64,000 bases of DNA from positions 11,640,220 through 11,704,219 of the forward strand of contig JAEMBT020000001.1 of the NCBI GenBank assembly GCA_018873245.2, given 5' to 3'. The notes below the pieces were generated by a model. It saw only the letters and a program-made list of their open reading frames with translations, had not been told where the DNA came from and searched no databases. Shown here in pieces: positions 35,917 through 47,300 of this stretch (position 1 is its first letter; each line of letters opens with the position of its first letter). Source of the DNA: Archegozetes longisetosus (taxonomy: Eukaryota; Arthropoda; Arachnida; Sarcoptiformes; Trhypochthoniidae). A program made the position numbers and the translations under genes.

Positions 35917-36396
35917 TAGGATGAATAACCGTCAAGATTTGTGACCTTGTCAAGAGTCAAGGCAAGATTTGGTATAAATGAGAAAATGTCAAGATTTCAG
36001 ACTTGAAACTCATAAAATCATATAAATAGCATATGTTTGAAATCTTTCAACGGATAAAAATACCAACTCTTTAAAAACAGATTAAAAGTCCAAATATTTA
36101 GTGATAAGATAAAGGAAAGCAAAAGATTTGTATTATATCTGAACTTTTAACGAAGCAGATAAATCACATCTTTGCTTAAGTTTCATTGTCTTGTGAAATA
36201 TAAAAGCATTTAAAACCTAAAAATTATTTCAGAAGACTATCAAAGAACTGTTAATAATATATTGTCGAAACACTTCGAGTAATAACTAGTCTGCAAATGA
36301 ATGTAATAGTGTAATGTGAATAAACCTCAAGATATATATAAGGATGCCTCCTTGTTTTTTGTCAAGATTTGAAGCTCTCATAAGTTGGTCACCCTA
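35917..36396. mobile_element. hAT-type MITE
   Basis: Ends TAGGATGA and TCACCCTA (inverted), flanked by the perfect 8-base duplication CTAATTAG at 35909-35916 and 36397-36404. No ORF. Related ends occur at 21659 and 39452. Confidence 0.8.
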
Positions 36397-36980
36397 CTAA
36401 TTAGTGATACATTTTCTTTAGTTCAAATACTATTTGATAGATTAAACTTTTTTATTTCATCAGATGTTAACGAGAAAAGTTATTTGTATTTTTTTTTATA
36501 GAACACATGACTATGTATTTTTGTTGTATTCATGTCTAGCAATCAGCCTAACGATCAAAAGTTTATTAATACTCTTCGAGATCTTTATTACTCATCCTTA
36601 AAATTCAGTCATAGATAGTTTACACTTTCTATCTTTTTGTTTTGCAGTTAACCTGTCTTATTATACCCCAAAACAATTTGATTTTGATGTGAACTTTTTC
36701 CAAAATAATGTATACTTGTACTATAGATACACAGTTATATTTTTGTTTATACAAGAAATAAGCTCTCTTATCAATAAAAGACTTTATCTGCATTGGAAGC
36801 AGGCTAATAATAACTAACTATAACTCATTTACGAATTGTCGAAAAATCGAGTTAACAGTTCATGAAGCTGTTAATTTAGTTCGAATCAATAAATTTTTAA
36901 TGCGTGTGAATTCCATTTTCATTTTTAGCTAACATTTGTAAAGATAAAGGTTATATGATATAAAATATAAAGCTAGAATA

Positions 36981-37379
36981 CAGTGCGTAAAATTTAAAAC
37001 TAAATTAAAAAGTTTTCAATAACTTTTTTTGCTTTGGTTATTATAAAAAAAAGAAAAGTTGTGGTTAACACAGTATTTGAATAGAGGTCTAATTTTGTAC
37101 TCTTAATTAATCGGAAACAATAAGTTACGACATAAACTTGAGAAATGGTACTTAAAATAAATGAAATATTTGGTTGTTAACAGTTATTTTAAAACTAAAT
37201 ATTCTGACTTATTTAAATACTATTTTTTAAAATTTATCATAAAATATGAATCTATTAAAGTTTGAACTAAGAAAACTGATTGTCGTTTATTAGGAAATGC
37301 AGTTGTAGTATTTTTAAAGCAAGTTTATAAATCCTATCTATTTACTTATCTTCAATTTAGTCTTAAATTTCACGCACTG
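36981..37379. mobile_element. MITE family M1, second copy in B
   Basis: A 399-base element with 22-base inverted ends (CAGTGCGTAAAATTTAAAAC and CAGTGCGTGAAATTTAAGAC), TA on both sides. Copy A at about 3480 is the empty site. Same family as 12841-13728 and 41337-41747. Confidence 0.85.
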
Positions 37380-37382
37380 TAT

Positions 37383-38430
37383 TAGTAAAGCTTTAATTTT
37401 ATGTGTAATTGATGACGAAATCAAATCAACAAATAATATAATGTTGAATTGATAAATTAGAAAATAGTTTAGAGTGTTCGTTATAATAGTACTATAGGGA
37501 AAAAGACTTTATCAAATTGAGCGGTTAAAAATGATGATAACCAATACAAGGCGTACAGAATAGAAGAAAGATTTAATGACTATTAAAGTAATAAAAATTT
37601 GAGTAAAAAGGTTTTAATTATAAGTAATGATTCAGAATGACATAATTTTCTCAAAACAAATTCTAAGTTTTGACACTTAGTTAACCAAAAATTTAGAACA
37701 TTACTTACATTACAGTTCACATACATTGACTTAGACAAATATAGCACTCTAATATCGGCAACGAGTCTTTACAATCGAAAAGCAATTGCATTCTTCTTTT
37801 AAGATGTTATGATTCTTTAACTTATTGCTGATATGTCATCATTAAAAAATCTATTTAACCTATTATCTTTCATTTGCATTGATTCAAAAAGAGTCATAAA
37901 CTAAGTCTATAAAATTATTTTTGCTTATTATATGCAAAAATTCTCGGACAATTAAAAAATTATTCTTAAAATGATTAAATTCCAAAATTTACATTAAAGA
38001 AAGTTTAGATAATTAGAGATAAACTACAATATTCGTTTGTAATTATGCCTAATTTAATGTAAAATATAACATTAAAGTAATTGAAGAACTATTGGAAAAA
38101 GTGGCTTCGATTTTATGAAAATTCAATGTGATATCTTTTATATGGTCACGTTCGTATTCGAATTTCATACTAGGGTCTCTGAGGTAGTGAAAATTTTTTA
38201 AAATATAATTTTTAAATACCAGAACAAATATTATCGCTGGACAATAATTAAGCTTACTTATATGTATTTATTAAATTTTTATGAATAAAAGCTTTTACCA
38301 ATTTTTTCGCATAGGATATTAAATTTTATATATTCGTTTACTATAAATTTTATTTAGAATTTTTTAATACTGAATGCATCGAATGAATTCCATTGTTTAA
38401 AATTGAGATTTTCATTATTATCTCACTATG
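37383..38430. other. Intergenic sequence of copy B
   Basis: No gene. It holds the unoccupied sites for both Tc1 elements of copy A, at about 38077 and 38350. Confidence 0.55.
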
Positions 38431-38435
38431 AAACT

Positions 38436-40507
38436 CTACTCATTTAAATCTTGAATTTTTTTAGAAGCTGCGAAAGGTGCAGTTGTGGAAGTATTTAAGA
38501 GATGAAAACATTCCGGAGGCTTCTTTCCCTTAAAATAAATTTCGAAATTAGAAAATGACTTATTAAGCAAACATTCGACTGTTTAAAATATTAGTTACCC
38601 ATCGAATAGATAGGAAATGAATTGAGAAATATAGAACAAAATAAATATTAATTAAGTTTCATTAAATATAGAAACATTTATGTACTTCATGTGCATTACA
38701 GATGACTGATTTTGTATCACTAATTGCATCAGGACTATGCAATCCATTGATTGTGATCCATGGAACTTAAAATTGGAGGAATTATACCATGAAAATTTAA
38801 TTTTCGATTTTAAAAATATTGTTACATCAACAAAAAATCATAGACACATACCAGATTCCAGACATGATTCCAATTTAAAAGTTTCATAATACATTATTTT
38901 CAGAATATCTTTATTATTTGGATGATTTGATTTTGCACATTTATTTAAACTCCCCCAATCGTATGTAGAGTTCAAATTAGGTATACATTTGTTTCCAACA
39001 TCATGAGGTTCTGATTTCCAATTTTTGGAAGTTATGGTGCAATTAATGAAACTGATAACGTTCTCCTTTGTGGATAAGTGAACTCCCTTTGAATATAAAT
39101 CTATAGCACATGCCTTGAAATAAAAAACTATATGAGTACTCTTTCTGAGATATTTGTAAAACAAGAATTGTTTGATCTCACATGAATTCGATTAGCATAA
39201 CAGTCAATATCTCCATAATTGCAGAAGATTCCAGTATCATTAATTACTGATTTACCCCATGGTATCAAATCAATTTTAGAAATATTTTTAAAAAAATCTG
39301 GTATTGTCATAAGTTTCGATATGAAATCAATCGAATCATCATTGAATGCTTCATAATACACTCCAATATCGACTTTTTCCTTAATAATCTAGAATGAAAT
39401 GAAAAATCTAGAAATAATATTGTTCGCCATTAAATGATACTATATTAAGAGTAGGGTGACCAAGTATTCCGCAACCCGCATGCACCTTTTGCGGGACGAA
39501 AAATATCATACATTTTAAGATTCTGTAGCATATAATTCAGTGTGTTATGTGTATACCTGTTCGTAACAATTATGTTGAGAGAATGTTTAGTATAATGCAA
39601 AAACTATGATACTTAGAGAAAAACCAATTGCATATTCGGATTCTACGTTAAAAAGTACAATAAAAAGTTCATTGATATTTATTATCAACTTTGTTTTCGA
39701 TATTTTTGATCCAACAGGTCAAAGAATAAACTTGAAAATTGATCTCCTCTTTAGACATAGTTAATAAAAAATGTTTATTGAACTACAAAAAAGTATTTTT
39801 ATTATAAAATTCACTTGTGAAAATATAGACTTTTTGAGGAACAAAGTAAAACTAATGGGCCGTCAGATATGAGGGTAACTGAATAACAGGTGTTTATCAG
39901 GGATTCTATAGTGAAACGCTAAAATTAAAGCATTATTGAAAAGTGAATTAATAAGGCTTTTTAATATGTGAAGAGTGAATCACGCCTGTAGAAATTATAT
40001 AATCATTATGTTAAAGTGGCCACACAAACTTTTTCAGTGACTTTTTAAAGTAGAATCTGAATATGCAATTGGTTTTGCTGTAACTATCATGGATTTTGAT
40101 CTAGACAAAAGATTATATATAATCTTTGATCTAGACTACGACAAAATAATTTTTCCAACCCTGTATACGTATAGATTAATGGACTAAATTTGCTATCAAT
40201 AAAATTTTTCCATAAACCACAATCATAAGTATTTGGCAAATAACTGAATATTTTTTAATTGACTGTCACTCATCCATGACTATCGAACGTTAAAAATATA
40301 TAACCTAGTCTTGTTTCATCATTATAGATTAAAGATAAATTCTGAAGAGTTGTTTATATTCAATGCCAACATGAAATAAAATATAAAATAAATGAATTAC
40401 TGGATATCTAAGGTACAAACCCTGTGAGGACACAATTTTCAGGTTAATTAGATTGACAGCTAACCATTGATCTAAAACCATATAAACAATTTAAAATTAA
40501 TTTTCAT
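38436..40507 (-). pseudogene. GILT-like secreted protein, copy B (one frameshift)
   Basis: Exons 40401-40507, 39182-39388, 38852-39113, 38686-38765 and 38436-38528. Exons 2-5 are fully open and in phase, and carry YYEAFNDDS (both redox cysteines absent), [39 protein letters not shown] and the C-terminal GKKPPEC; the protein stops at LNE. Structural cysteines are kept, so a folded, secreted, non-reductase protein of about 249 residues is expected. Exon 1 has one base fewer than copy A (four T instead of five, 40474-40477), shifting the frame inside the signal peptide. That could be a true lesion or a homopolymer sequencing error. It is the closest relative of the ectodomain of the kinase fusion at 25690-32199. 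Confidence 0.75.
39452..40165. mobile_element. Two element fragments in intron 1 of GILT copy B
   Basis: From 39452 to about 39602 the sequence matches the TAGGGTGACC element of 21659-23464, including TTTTGCGGGACG. It is then replaced by an element with inverted ends: AAACCAATTGCATATTCGGA near 39624 and its inverse near 40050, followed by CCAACCCTGTATAC. No transposase is readable. Confidence 0.55.
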
Positions 40508-40775
40508 TTTCACTTTTACTATGATTACAAAAGATGAAAAGAGATCTAAAATAGGCGTGAACTCTGAACATTGACTTTAGATGAAGCATCTATATCGGAG
40601 AATTAGCAAAATTACCAGCAACAATATAAGACATAAAATTGAATGATTGTGCGCTTCGTGATTACCTCAAAGGCTTGATACAATATTTCTCATGATACTA
40701 TGCTATCTTTAGTCACTTGAGTCATTGACTAATAGCGAAATGTTTAGATTTATGAAGAGCATATGTAAGCTGTGA

Positions 40776-41274
40776 GTAAGCCTACCACCTATACAGAATC
40801 TTCATGTATTGTATAGGGATAGCGCACTGTGTAAGGTGTAGGACAGGAATTGAAAAAAACAGCAATTGTGCAGGATCCATGAATAGAAATGAAATTAAAA
40901 TAATACAATTGATATTTAATTAAGAAAACGAAAATGAAATAATAATTGTTTAGATTGTTTGTTCTGATAGTGCATCATTTATAAAGAACAAACTTTTGAA
41001 TAACTTTTTATTATTATTTGTTTATAACAAAAACCTCTGATTAGAGTTTGCACTTTATTTTATGCTGTCTTGTAATAAATTAGAATTTTAATTAATTATA
41101 CTAAACTAAGCAAAAGTATTCGTTTTATTCGATTTAATAATAACAAATATTGATTGATTAAATGATTACTGATAGACATCACAAAGAATAATAATTCTAA
41201 AAAAATATATATACAAGGGTAACTCCTATGATATATTTTGTACAGGACTCAAACAAAGAATAGGTGGTAACTCT
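40776..41274. mobile_element. Possible element at the deletion junction of copy B
   Basis: The short inverted ends TACCACCTAT and ATAGGTGGTA bound about 500 bases with no ORF. It sits exactly where about 2.8 kb of the copy A sequence is missing, so insertion and deletion may be linked. Confidence 0.45.
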
Positions 41275-41336
41275 AGCTGTGAGCTGTGCTGAGCTAAGCG
41301 CAGCTCAGAGATCAAGAATTCTGAGCTGTGTTTATA

Positions 41337-41747
41337 CACTATGTGAAATTAAAACGTAAATTGAAGGCCAATAAATAGATATAATTTACAAACTTATTTT
41401 AAAAACACTGTAACTACTTTGACTAAGTGACAGCCAGCTTTTTTAGTTCAAACTTTAATTGATTCCTACTTTATGATAGAAATTTACAAAAATAATGTTT
41501 AAATAAGTTAGTATTTATCTGAAAATTCTGAAAATATTTTTTCATCTCATTCTAAACAGAGTTTTATATGCATAATCATATTTTAAACACCATTCTTAAG
41601 TTTGTCACAAGTTATTGTATCTAATTGGTTAAAAGTGTGAAATTATATCTTTATCCGTATAGTGTATTAATCATAATGTTCTTCCTAGCGAATAAAGCAA
41701 AAGAAGATTTTAAGAACCTTTCTATTTAGTTTTAATTTTACGCAGTA
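41337..41747. mobile_element. MITE family M1, ancestral copy in B
   Basis: Inverted ends CACTATGTGAAATTAAAAC and TACTGCGTAAAATTAAAAC, TA on both sides. Same position as 12841-13728 in copy A, so it was inserted before A and B separated. It lacks the nested TTAA element. Confidence 0.8.
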
Positions 41748-42239
41748 TAGAAGCTCTAGATTGGAGCTCATGATTTCAAATCTATACTTTTCACTACTTT
41801 AGATAAGTCCTTTAGTAATGTAGAAGGTAATGCTCACACCATTTAATTCCAAATTTTGATTAAACTCGTCACAGAAGTGAAATTTAAAATTTATACCTCG
41901 GCCTTTTTAAATATAAATATCACAATGAATACTTTTCTATAATTTCATTGCATATTTTTATTGTTATATCAAAATGTAAACAAATTCATAATTCAATCAA
42001 TTCGTAGATTACATTCCTCTTTGCTTAATTAACTAAATTTTATGTTATTATATCATTGAAATCTATAAGTTCGATACGTTTTCTAGAATAAGATTTCTTA
42101 AATTTCAATTTTTTCAGTTACTGGATAAAGGTATGAATATATGTTATAAATATATATCGTATAACTATTAAAGTGGATTAATTTTTAGAAATTTTAATCT
42201 ATCGAACCGTATGTCTCTTCGAATTATCGAATCAAGTGA

Positions 42240-42518
42240 TTATGATGAATCTACAGGTACCTCTGGCTGTTGAACACAATAGTCTAATGAACATCCTTCT
42301 TCTTTGCAGCCACGTTTACATCGACCATAATGAAAAGCTTTTGAGCCCTCTTTTCCATCGCATTGATAGATGTGGTCTTTGAGGCATCCATCCATTAGCT
42401 TGCTTTGGCCGCAATGCTTGCCCGGACAAGCATTCTTGCAAGTACATGCTTCATTTTGTGTAATATGAAGTGAAATAATACATAAGAAAAGTAAAAGCAT
42501 CAACTCTTTCATATTCAT
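42240..42518 (-). CDS. Small secreted ten-cysteine protein, copy B
   Basis: A 92-residue single-exon paralogue of 14232-14510, with the same signal peptide cleavage region (QNEA) and identical cysteine spacing. The mature protein is more basic and charged than copy A (several Asn or neutral residues become Lys or Asp). Of 92 positions I count 22 replacements and no change at any cysteine. The frame is intact. Family and role unknown. Confidence 0.82.
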   Translation of the reverse strand: MNMKELMLLLFLCIISLHITQNEACTCKNACPGKHCGQSKLMDGCLKDHIYQCDGKEGSKAFHYGRCKRGCKEEGCSLDYCVQQPEVPVDSS

Positions 42519-43179
42519 TATGATTAAATTTTCATAAAATCAACAATAAATTTGTAGTTTAGTTCGTATTTATTACTTCAAGTGAATAACTTTATTTAAG
42601 ATCTTTCCTAATCCGAAATATATACTCCGTACTTAACAGATATTACAATCTATTGCATTTTCTAAAGTAAATATCTTCTGAATAATCCTTTTGCTTATCC
42701 TATTATTTTATCTAAATTAAATTTCTTGTAAAAGTTCAAAAGTTCAATAACCAGTTCACTCAAATGCTCATCATTCTACATTATAGGATAAATAGTTATA
42801 AGTAAAAATCCTTATTTTTCATCTGTATTATTACCACTAATGAATTACTGTAGAATTTTATGATTTTGATTATTTAATCTTTGATATGATTGATGATTAC
42901 TTATCCGAAAATCTAGAGTGAAATTTGAGAACCGAGATTTATCCGATGGTTTTCGATTTGAAATTTTTAAACCCTACTTGAATCATTCTTAAAGCTGCAG
43001 ATCGATAAACTAATATAAAAGAAGCAATCTGTTTAGGTGAATAAACACATTTTTACTTAATCAAAATGAACTTTGAAATAATTTTTACACTCAAAGCTTG
43101 AAACCTATTGATGAGAATCGACTCATGCCGTTCAATTTTTAGGATGTTTTAGCGATAAAAGTTCATTGCCAAATTATTA

Positions 43180-43720
43180 GATTGGTTCAAACAGATGTCA
43201 GAGTTATATATTTTAGATAAGTTATTTTGTAAATATGTTTATATAAAAATGTATACACAGTTAAGTATTTGCTACTTCACGATACAGTCGCTTTTAATAT
43301 TAGTGTTTCTAATACTTGATTTTGCAAATGCCCCGGATGTTGATTCACTTCAGGCCAGTGTTCTGTTCAGCACATTTCAGGAGCAGAGTGCTTTTGTACC
43401 ACACAGCTCCTAAAATTTACATTATGCCAAATGAAATAGCTGGACAAAACAGTTAAATTGAAAGGCAAGTTTATAGAATTCACAATCAATTTAAATATGA
43501 AGGCGTTTATCATGTCAACATGTAGGAAGATCTCATGAAGTGACAGATAAGATACACGAAGCACTAAAAAGCTTTTAGAACAACGTAGTTGAACATTGAA
43601 TGAATTATTTTTCCTTTTAGGCATTAGCAAATCATGTGCAGTGATGCTTTTAAAGTAGCTAGGTTGCATAAAGTGGTAACGCGATGAGTACTACACAGCC
43701 TTACATCCCAACAAAAAGAA
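43180..43720. other. No gene seen
   Basis: Open frames on both strands at 43195-43669 show no domain and look like chance frames. Confidence 0.4.
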
Positions 43721-43724
43721 TTAC

Positions 43725-43890
43725 AGGTTAATATTCCTTCAGAACATCTTGAAAGATATCAAGGTGATCCTGACATGTTAAATAAGATTAAAGCTATTGA
43801 TGAAACATGAATATAAAGTTATGACCCACTCGATGCATCACAGTCAAGGGAGTGGCACTATCCTACAGAATAACCGTAAAAAATATTATC
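43725..43890 (+). pseudogene. mariner transposase fragment
   Basis: In one frame the plus strand reads PSEHLERYQGDPDMLNKIKA, then IDET, then SYDPLDASQSREWHYPTE. This is the first catalytic Asp region of mariner (family form DETWxxxYDPE...QSxEW). The expected Trp codon is TGA and a further codon is TAA, so it is dead. The fragment lies beside the incomplete caspase gene. Confidence 0.75.
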
Positions 43891-44341
43891 AAAATTAAGT
43901 CAGAACTTAACAAAATATTAACAAATTGTAATAAATTTTGCTTTAATATAAAAATTTTTCTCAATTTTTAAATTTCAAAATGGAAACTTATAGTAAAATT
44001 TATCCTTATGTTTTACTTATAGTGTATATCGATTACTTACAGTTCATATCGGTTCTTCTCGCAGTCAGAGAAAAATATTGAAACTCAAGTTTAGAGAATA
44101 AAAACTCTCTTAAATCATAAAGCTACGAATTTTTAGTTCCAGAATTGACTTTCTCTATCGTTATTCATATATCATTGAACAATATAAATAAATAAACAAA
44201 TTGATACTCAGATTGTAGCTAAGTTTTAATAATTCGAAGCTCTCAGTCAATGCGTTACCATCGACTTAACCATTATTTCATTTCATTTTTAAAATTATTC
44301 CAAAATAAGTAATTATTAAGAGCACACATTCTTATACTTAC

Positions 44342-47300
44342 TTCCTCTGCAGGCGTTTATTATAAAACTTTTTGTTTGCCATACAGTTGGGGACAAGCAC
44401 TGAATAGTTGAAACATTCTTTCTAATTCGAATTTACTGTTATCGATACCATAGATAATACCAGATTCTCCGTGTGTCAAAATTATCACAACAACTGAATC
44501 ATAATCATTAAGTGAACCCAAATTATTGTATATTTCTGCCCTCAAATCATCTAATCGATCTTCGGTGAAGTCAATGAAAAATTTTTCTAATTCCTGAGCA
44601 TTTACATCAACTTTATAAATGATTCTATAGTTGAGTTGTAATAACTTAAGTGTAATATTGATAACATCAGCTCCAGTACCATATCTGACCATTCTGTAAT
44701 GATCAAACATTGTATTATTTATTATGACTGCAAGTTTATTGTTAGCCTTTCCAGGAGGGTCACAATTCACATCGGTACAAATAGTCTTACAGGGCCCTAC
44801 ATTTTGATCTGAAAATTGAAAGTCGAGTCTGAAATTAATTTGCAAAATTAGTTCTGATCTGTACCTGTTTCTATCTTCTGATTGTCTTTGTTTAGTTCTT
44901 TGCAATAGTATTCAATACCTGTCTTCCTTTTATTAGAAATGAAATAGAAATCTCTCATCCAACCTACGAATCTTTGACTACTTATAAAAGAAATCTTGTG
45001 CGGTTCTTGTTCCTTAAAAGGAGTTACACCTTTTATTATAGTTAAAATTTTGAGATTTAAAATGTATGAGTATTAACGAAAATTTTACTTACAGTAATTT
45101 TGAAAAGATCTCCGATTTCTTTATCTTCAATGTTTTGGTTAAACAAATGTTTAATTATTTTCAAGTCAATATTTTCCTGATCATCCAAAAGAATATTCCA
45201 GATGCATATATCACTGAAAGGAAGACATCTAGCATTGCTATCCGATTGAATCTTTTGATCTGCTGCTTTTTCATCATTCAATATTGTTATAAAAATTAAA
45301 ACTTTTGGAATTCTGTAGAGTTTGGTTTGAGTAACAAAATCATCGGCCACCCAATTATTATCAAACTTATAAATTATATCTTTCATCGAAACGTGCTCAA
45401 ATGTATCTTCCTCCTCGTTGAAAAAAGAAACTTTACTTCTATTCCCTTTAGAAATGATAATCATGACAAATGTGTACATTGGCTTCATATCTTCTAATTG
45501 CTTATATTGATCAACAGTATTACTGATTTCAGAATATTTGTATTGATTACAGAGAGTTATGTTATATTTAAATCTTTCGAATATCGATTTTAAATCTTTC
45601 GCCTTGTTATCATTCAACTATTTTATATCATTGAATATCAAGCAATAGCCATTAATGTCGAAATCTACAGCTCTCATACTATTATTCGGACTTTCGACTA
45701 TATCTTGAAATTGAATGTCTTCTTCTGGTATTTTAACATAATCTTTAGCTTTAATTAAATACTCAATCGTCTCTTTTCTATTCCTATCTCGATCTCTCTC
45801 ATTTTCAAATTTGTGCAAAAGTTTGAGTTCCGCTAATCTGAAATAAATTGAAGAAACGACAGAAGAAGACGACCTATCCTTGAACTTGGAATGTGTATCA
45901 AAAGCCCTTATGAGATAAACCTCTGCTTTATCTTCGTTAACATATCGACTTTTGAATTGTAACAAATAGGCGCCACTTATCGTTGGACCCAATAGTTTGA
46001 TCCCTTCGTCAATAAATTGTAGTGCATCTTTTCGTCTAGTTATGCAGGCAATTGTAGCCATGCCTAACACTAAAGCCTCTAAACAATAACTTAGTTCTGT
46101 GAAATCCTCAGCTAATTTTTTCAGTTTAGAAAAAAAATAAAGCATTAAATTTACACCCTTTTGAGGATAAGAATTAATGGCATATAAACTCGCAACGCGA
46201 ACTAATGAGCTGTAAAAATTCTTCGTTTCTGAAAACTTTTCTTTCACAACATAAAGATGAAAATGATTAAAAAAATTGTCTATACTTTTTTATCTTTTAA
46301 TAAGTGTTTTACACCTTCGATAGTACTTGTTAAAAGTCTAATCGCCTCTTCATGATAGGGAATTGCTTTATCGAACTCAATCATTTCCTAATATAATTCA
46401 CCGATTCTGCAGTTCGACAGTATTTTATAGCAGATATTTTATTTTTATCTTCAAAATATTTTATTGCTTCGGAATAATATTTGATAAAAAGTTCATAGGC
46501 TTTGATAGAAAATGCATAATTAGCTTTTCTTGAGGCAATCATATAATGAGCTGATCCTAAAAGTTCAGTTATCTTTTCCGCTTTATTTTTAAGTTGTTTC
46601 CAAAGCTTAATTGATTTTTCGAACGAATCAATAGCTTTGTCACTCGAAAAGTTTAGATTATTAGAATCATTGAAATTAAGCATACCTGAAAGTTAGGATT
46701 ATTTGTCATTTATTATTGAACTAAGGCTGCAATTCTAGAGCATAGTACTATAACATTCCCCCCAATTTATAGCAATTTCCTCCTTGTACTGAGATGTCAG
46801 CTTCAATTTTACCTTTCATTTGATCGAATATTTCATTTGCTTTATTAAAAGAGATTATCGCTTCTTCAAGTCTTCCGAGTTCCTTAAAGGAAGCACCCAA
46901 ATGACTGTAAAGAGTTGCTCTTTCAGAGTCATTTAAATCAGTAGAATTTTCGAGTTATTTCAAACCAGTTTCAATATATTCGATTGCGTTTATATAGTCT
47001 CCTCCAAAAAAAGACAATAACCAAAATAAACTTTACTTCTATGTTTTAAATCCTAAATATCTTTTAACTCTGGATTATTCATATTCTTTTTGAACCAATA
47101 CTTAGCTAATTTAAACTTAGTTAGATAGCACATTAAGATATATCCGATCTCATGATTTAATTTTGTGATATGTTCTGAATTTTTTCTGTAATAATCAGAA
47201 TTATTCGCACTATCAATCGCTATTTTATACCACCGAACTGCTTCCTCAAAACTTTTATCTCCGCGCAATAATTGAGCTATTCGTTCAGCAATTGATTTCA

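Larger units (their letters stand above)
36760..43178. repeat. Segmental duplication, copy B
   Basis: Collinear with copy A. It lacks the two Tc1 elements, the fold-back at 8627 and everything corresponding to A 9975-12800. It gains the MITE at 36981 and elements at 39452-40165 and 40776-41274. It contains the GILT gene 38436-40507 and the cysteine-rich gene 42240-42518. Confidence 0.85.
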
